7,639 nt of DNA from contig CACXED010000205.1 of assembly GCA_902766575.1 (NCBI GenBank), positions 1 through 7,639 of the forward strand, in the 5' to 3' direction. This DNA is from an uncultured Ruminococcus sp. (GTDB lineage: Bacteria > Bacillota > Clostridia > Oscillospirales > CAG-272). Below are positions 5,467 through 7,639 of the stretch, piece after piece. The notes beneath the pieces were generated by a model. That model was given only the letters and a program-made list of their open reading frames with translations. It made no database searches and was not told where the DNA came from. Both the position numbers and the translations under genes were made by a program. The first letter of the stretch is position 1; every line of letters begins with the position of its first letter.

Positions 5467-6918
5467 TTACTCAGTAAATGTCTCGTAGATGCTGTTGATC
5501 TTTTCCTGCATCGAGGACATATTCGACGCTATCGTGGAGGCTATCGCGTCGGGGTTGTTGATGAGCCCCTGAAGCACAAGCTGAGCCGGCTCGTAGAAGA
5601 AGCCCTTGACAACGCTGTTCGGGAAGATGTACTCGTCGAGCATCTCGATCGAGTCCTCGTCGCGCATCAGCTTGTTCTTGAGCATTGTGTCGTAGTAAGC
5701 GCTGATGACGCTCCTGTAGCCCTCGTAGGAGAGCGACTCGAGGATAACTCCGGTGCGGTCGAGGTCGGTCGCGGTCTTGGGGATGACCATGTACTTTCCG
5801 GCGTCGATAATGTTGCAGTAGCTCTCCTGCTCCTCGTCGAATTTTGGCGCGGGGAGAACTCCGAAGTCCTCGTTCATGTTGCGGAAGCGGTTCGCCGAGC
5901 CTATTCCGTGGGACAGGAACAGCGCTCTGCCCTCCTGGAACACGCGGAAGATCGACTGGTCTCCGTCGGTACCGGTATTCTTTACCTGGTTCGGCGAGTA
6001 GTGGATATTATCGCTTTTCAGTATGCCGAGTATCTTCTGATAGACGTTGATCGCCTTTTCGCTTCCTATCGCGACGACAGGCTGATCGTCCTTGGTCTCG
6101 ACGAGCTTCATGCCCGAGCCGAAATACATATAGATGAAGGAATTATTGTCTATCGCCGAGTAGCCGAAGCGATCCTTGTCGGTAAATTCTCCGTCGCTGT
6201 CGATATCGTCGCTGACCTGCCTTGCGTACTCGCTGAACCTGTCGAGCGTCCACTTGCCCTGGCGCACGAGGTCGTAGAGATTATCGACCTTGTACTCGTC
6301 GGCGAGCTTCTTGTTGAAGAAGGTTGCGACCGTTCCGTCGCGGTGAGTGATTATGAAGTCGGAGAGCGCGTTGGTCAGCGCGCCGTTGACCTCCATCTGC
6401 TTTGCGGCGTTGGTGTTCCACCAGGGCTTGGTCGTGTCGATATGCGGCACCGAGTTGAAGTCGATGAGCATATCGGTTCCCTGCGCCCAGCCGTAGGTGA
6501 CCATCGCGAGGTCGTAGTCGTCGTCGCCCGCCATGATCGAGGACTTGAGCGGGTTTGTGACGTATTCGTTCTTTGCGACCTCTACGAGCCTGAAGCCGTA
6601 CTTCTCCTCGCAGAGACGGTTGCGGTTATAGAGCGCGTCGGCTAAAACGTCTCCGGTCTGAGACTCGGAGTCGATATGCTCGTTTGTATAGGTTCCCCAG
6701 CCGGTGATCTGATAGAGCACGCGGAACTCATAGCCGTTGTAGTCGGTCTCCTCGGGCGAGGGGACGTCGGGCAGGATCTCGGTCTCGGCGGAGGTTTCGG
6801 TAACGGTATCCGGCGCGGTCGTACCGACGTCTGGATCATCAGTTACCGCGGTATCTCCGCAGGACGGGGCGCAGAGCAGGACAGAAAGCAGCAGTATTGC
6901 CGAAATTGTACGTTTCAT
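5467..6918 (-). CDS. Lipoprotein extracellular sugar-binding protein
   Basis: A 483-residue solute-binding protein of an ABC importer, most likely for an oligosaccharide (family 1 type), held on the outer face of the membrane by a lipid. The signal peptide has a KR start, a hydrophobic core (5-16) and a lipobox APSC with C20 as the lipidated residue. A flexible Thr/Glu/Asp/Pro-rich linker (about 22-58) leads to the binding domain, which opens NGYEFRVLY (61-69). Family-like stretches include YDLAMVTYGW (135-144), WWNTNAAKQM (166-175), GKWTLDRFSEYA (221-232) and FGVLPAPKF (352-360). D238, D240, D242, G243 form a DxDxDG calcium-loop-like motif followed by DKDRFGY, common in this group. AAGGAG sits seven bases before the start. 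No permease or ATPase gene is adjacent, so membrane partners must lie elsewhere. The divergent AraC-type gene is its probable regulator. Confidence 0.92.
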   Translation of the reverse strand: MKRTISAILLLSVLLCAPSCGDTAVTDDPDVGTTAPDTVTETSAETEILPDVPSPEETDYNGYEFRVLYQITGWGTYTNEHIDSESQTGDVLADALYNRNRLCEEKYGFRLVEVAKNEYVTNPLKSSIMAGDDDYDLAMVTYGWAQGTDMLIDFNSVPHIDTTKPWWNTNAAKQMEVNGALTNALSDFIITHRDGTVATFFNKKLADEYKVDNLYDLVRQGKWTLDRFSEYARQVSDDIDSDGEFTDKDRFGYSAIDNNSFIYMYFGSGMKLVETKDDQPVVAIGSEKAINVYQKILGILKSDNIHYSPNQVKNTGTDGDQSIFRVFQEGRALFLSHGIGSANRFRNMNEDFGVLPAPKFDEEQESYCNIIDAGKYMVIPKTATDLDRTGVILESLSYEGYRSVISAYYDTMLKNKLMRDEDSIEMLDEYIFPNSVVKGFFYEPAQLVLQGLINNPDAIASTIASNMSSMQEKINSIYETFTE

Positions 6919-6944
6919 AAAAAAGCTCCTTCCATGTTTTTCGC

Positions 6945-6961
6945 AAAAAGCATTGCTTTTT
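6945..6961. promoter_or_regulatory. Perfect palindrome in the binding-protein leader
   Basis: AAAAAGC (6945-6951), ATT, GCTTTTT (6955-6961): a 7-bp inverted repeat just downstream of the predicted start of transcription of the binding-protein gene and 15 bases before its AAGGAG. It overlaps the weak -35 box of the plus-strand promoter. It could be an operator shared by both genes or an RNA hairpin; the sequence does not decide. Confidence 0.45.
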
Positions 6962-6981
6962 CTTAATTTATATTGTATAAT
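6953..6981 (+). promoter_or_regulatory. Candidate promoter of the AraC-type gene
   Basis: TTGCTT (6953-6958), 17 bases, TATAAT (6976-6981): perfect -10 box, poor -35 box. It would give a leader of about 110 bases. A second candidate, TTGTCA (7021-7026) with TTATAA (7044-7049), also spaced 17 bases, lies nearer the gene; either or both may be used. Confidence 0.45.
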
Positions 6982-6986
6982 ATAAA
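6967..6986. promoter_or_regulatory. Palindrome holding two opposed -10 boxes
   Basis: TTTATATT (6967-6974), GTAT, AATATAAA (6979-6986): perfect 8-bp arms. The plus strand carries TATAAT at 6976-6981 and the minus strand TACAAT at 6977-6972, so the two divergent -10 boxes overlap by two bases. RNA polymerase should not be able to occupy both at once, making transcription of the regulator and of the binding-protein gene mutually exclusive at any moment. Confidence 0.55.
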
Positions 6987-7000
6987 CGACCGAAAGTAAA
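6972..7000 (-). promoter_or_regulatory. Promoter of the binding-protein gene
   Basis: On the minus strand TTTACT (7000-6995), 17 bases, TACAAT (6977-6972). The match is four and five of six, weaker than the other minus-strand promoters, as expected for a gene that needs an activator. Transcription should start near 6965, giving a leader of about 45 bases. Confidence 0.6.
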
Positions 7001-7042
7001 TGCTCATTTTGAGTTTTGAATTGTCATTTTTGGAAAGAAGCG

Positions 7043-7060
7043 ATTATAAGTATTATAAGT
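7043..7060 (+). repeat. Tandem 9-bp repeat upstream of the regulator
   Basis: ATTATAAGT occurs twice in a row (7043-7051, 7052-7060), then ATAAAT. It lies about 40 bases before the AraC-type start codon and overlaps the second candidate -10 box. AraC-family proteins often bind direct repeats, though sites are usually spaced about 21 bases apart, so this may be a self-control site or only AT-rich chance. Confidence 0.4.
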
Positions 7061-7096
7061 ATAAATCCCTGTTTTGCGAAAGGAATGGTCAGCGCA

Positions 7097-7639
7097 ATGG
7101 ACGAATTCGCACAGACCCTCGCCGAGATCGGCAATATCCGCAGCTTTATACCCGGAACGTCCTTCGTATTCGGAACGGCTTCGACCGATAAGATACATAT
7201 CCGTACTCCGGGCAGCGACGGCGATCAGTTCGTCATCTCCTGGATCCTCACCGGAAGCGGCAGCTTTGTCGAAAACGGACACGAGTATCAGCTGCACGAC
7301 GGCTGCTTCTGCCTTCGCCGTCCCGGACGCGATTTCAGAATGTTCGTCGATAAAAAGCCGAGCTGCCGTCTATTTTTCGATATCCCCTACAGCTTTTATC
7401 AGACCTTCGCGCTGCTGATACCCGAGCTCGAGCAGCTCCCTCCGGTAAAGGACGTCAGATTCCGACGCTCTCTGTACGACGAGTTCATGTCTATCGTCCG
7501 CGACCTCTGGAAATCCACCGCGATGAACTACTACACTCTGCTGCCAAGGCTCATCCACTATATCCTCGACCTCACCGGAATCGCCGCCGACCGCGCCGGA
7601 TCGCCGATGCTGCTCGCCCGCTCGATGCTCGAGGACACA
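7097..7639 (+). CDS. AraC-type regulator, N-terminal part (cut by window)
   Basis: The first 181 residues of a cytoplasmic transcription regulator; the gene runs off the right edge. Residues about 45-100 look like the AraC-family cupin sensor domain: FVISWILTGSGSFVENGHEYQL, then DGCFCLRRPGRDF. A mostly helical linker follows (about 105-165). The visible end, LLARSMLEDT, resembles the helix that opens the double helix-turn-helix DNA-binding domain, so that domain should lie just outside the window. I chose the ATG at 7097: AAAGGA (7079-7084) lies 12 bases before it, whereas the in-frame ATG at 7085 touches that site directly. The choice is not certain and the longer form adds four residues. 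Divergent placement next to the sugar-binding protein gene suggests it controls that gene in response to a sugar; control of the GH operon is possible too. Confidence 0.82.
   Translation, partial: MDEFAQTLAEIGNIRSFIPGTSFVFGTASTDKIHIRTPGSDGDQFVISWILTGSGSFVENGHEYQLHDGCFCLRRPGRDFRMFVDKKPSCRLFFDIPYSFYQTFALLIPELEQLPPVKDVRFRRSLYDEFMSIVRDLWKSTAMNYYTLLPRLIHYILDLTGIAADRAGSPMLLARSMLEDT

Noticed and set aside
5434..6645. Plus-strand open frame of 403 codons opposite the binding-protein gene
   Set aside because: Same register effect, and it begins inside the repeat element. The minus strand carries a lipobox and family motifs.
7000..7191. Plus-strand 63-codon open frame upstream of and into the AraC-type gene
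   Set aside because: It has no ribosome binding site, lies in a different frame from the regulator, and is mostly promoter DNA. A leader peptide cannot be excluded but nothing supports it.

Overview
The window looks like a chromosomal piece of an anaerobic Gram-positive gut-type Clostridia (Oscillospirales or Christensenellales-like). This is an inference from strong AGGAGG-type ribosome binding sites, near-consensus sigma-A promoters with 17-nt spacers, GC-rich genes with AT-rich intergenic DNA, a lipoprotein-type solute-binding protein, and intergenic hairpin repeats of a kind common in those genomes. No RNA gene, CRISPR array, transposase or phage gene was seen.

Layout. Five genes lie on the minus strand and one on the plus strand. 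From right to left: (a) 7097 to the right edge, plus strand, the N-terminal sensor half of an AraC-type regulator; (b) 6919-7096, a compact divergent control region with overlapping -10 boxes inside a palindrome; (c) 5467-6918, minus, a secreted lipoprotein sugar-binding protein with no transporter permease beside it in the window; (d) 5109-5466, a gene-free stretch of about 360 bases with a compound hairpin/tandem repeat element, a GC-rich hairpin and a perfect-consensus promoter; (e) 4650-5087, minus, a small four-helix membrane protein of unknown function; (f) 145-4496, minus, a tight three-gene operon behind its own near-consensus promoter at 4564-4592: a GH28-like beta-helix protein, a LacA/Maa-type O-acetyltransferase and a family 2 glycoside hydrolase.

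How it may work together (inference): the AraC-type protein senses a sugar and controls the binding protein. The sugar enters through a transporter encoded elsewhere. The three operon enzymes, none with a signal peptide, then process it in the cytoplasm. The GH2-plus-acetyltransferase pair recalls lacZ and lacA, with a beta-helix protein where lacY would be. The substrate cannot be named from the sequence.

The most notable points are: the beta-helix gene probably begins 14 codons upstream of its first ATG, at an ATA codon with an ideal ribosome binding site; that protein keeps only part of the GH28 catalytic signature; a clean palindrome lies in the operon leader; and the 5294-5460 repeat consists of two diverged copies of one element in opposite orientation. 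I see a plausible sugar-use locus with unusual parts, not clear proof of a wholly new system.
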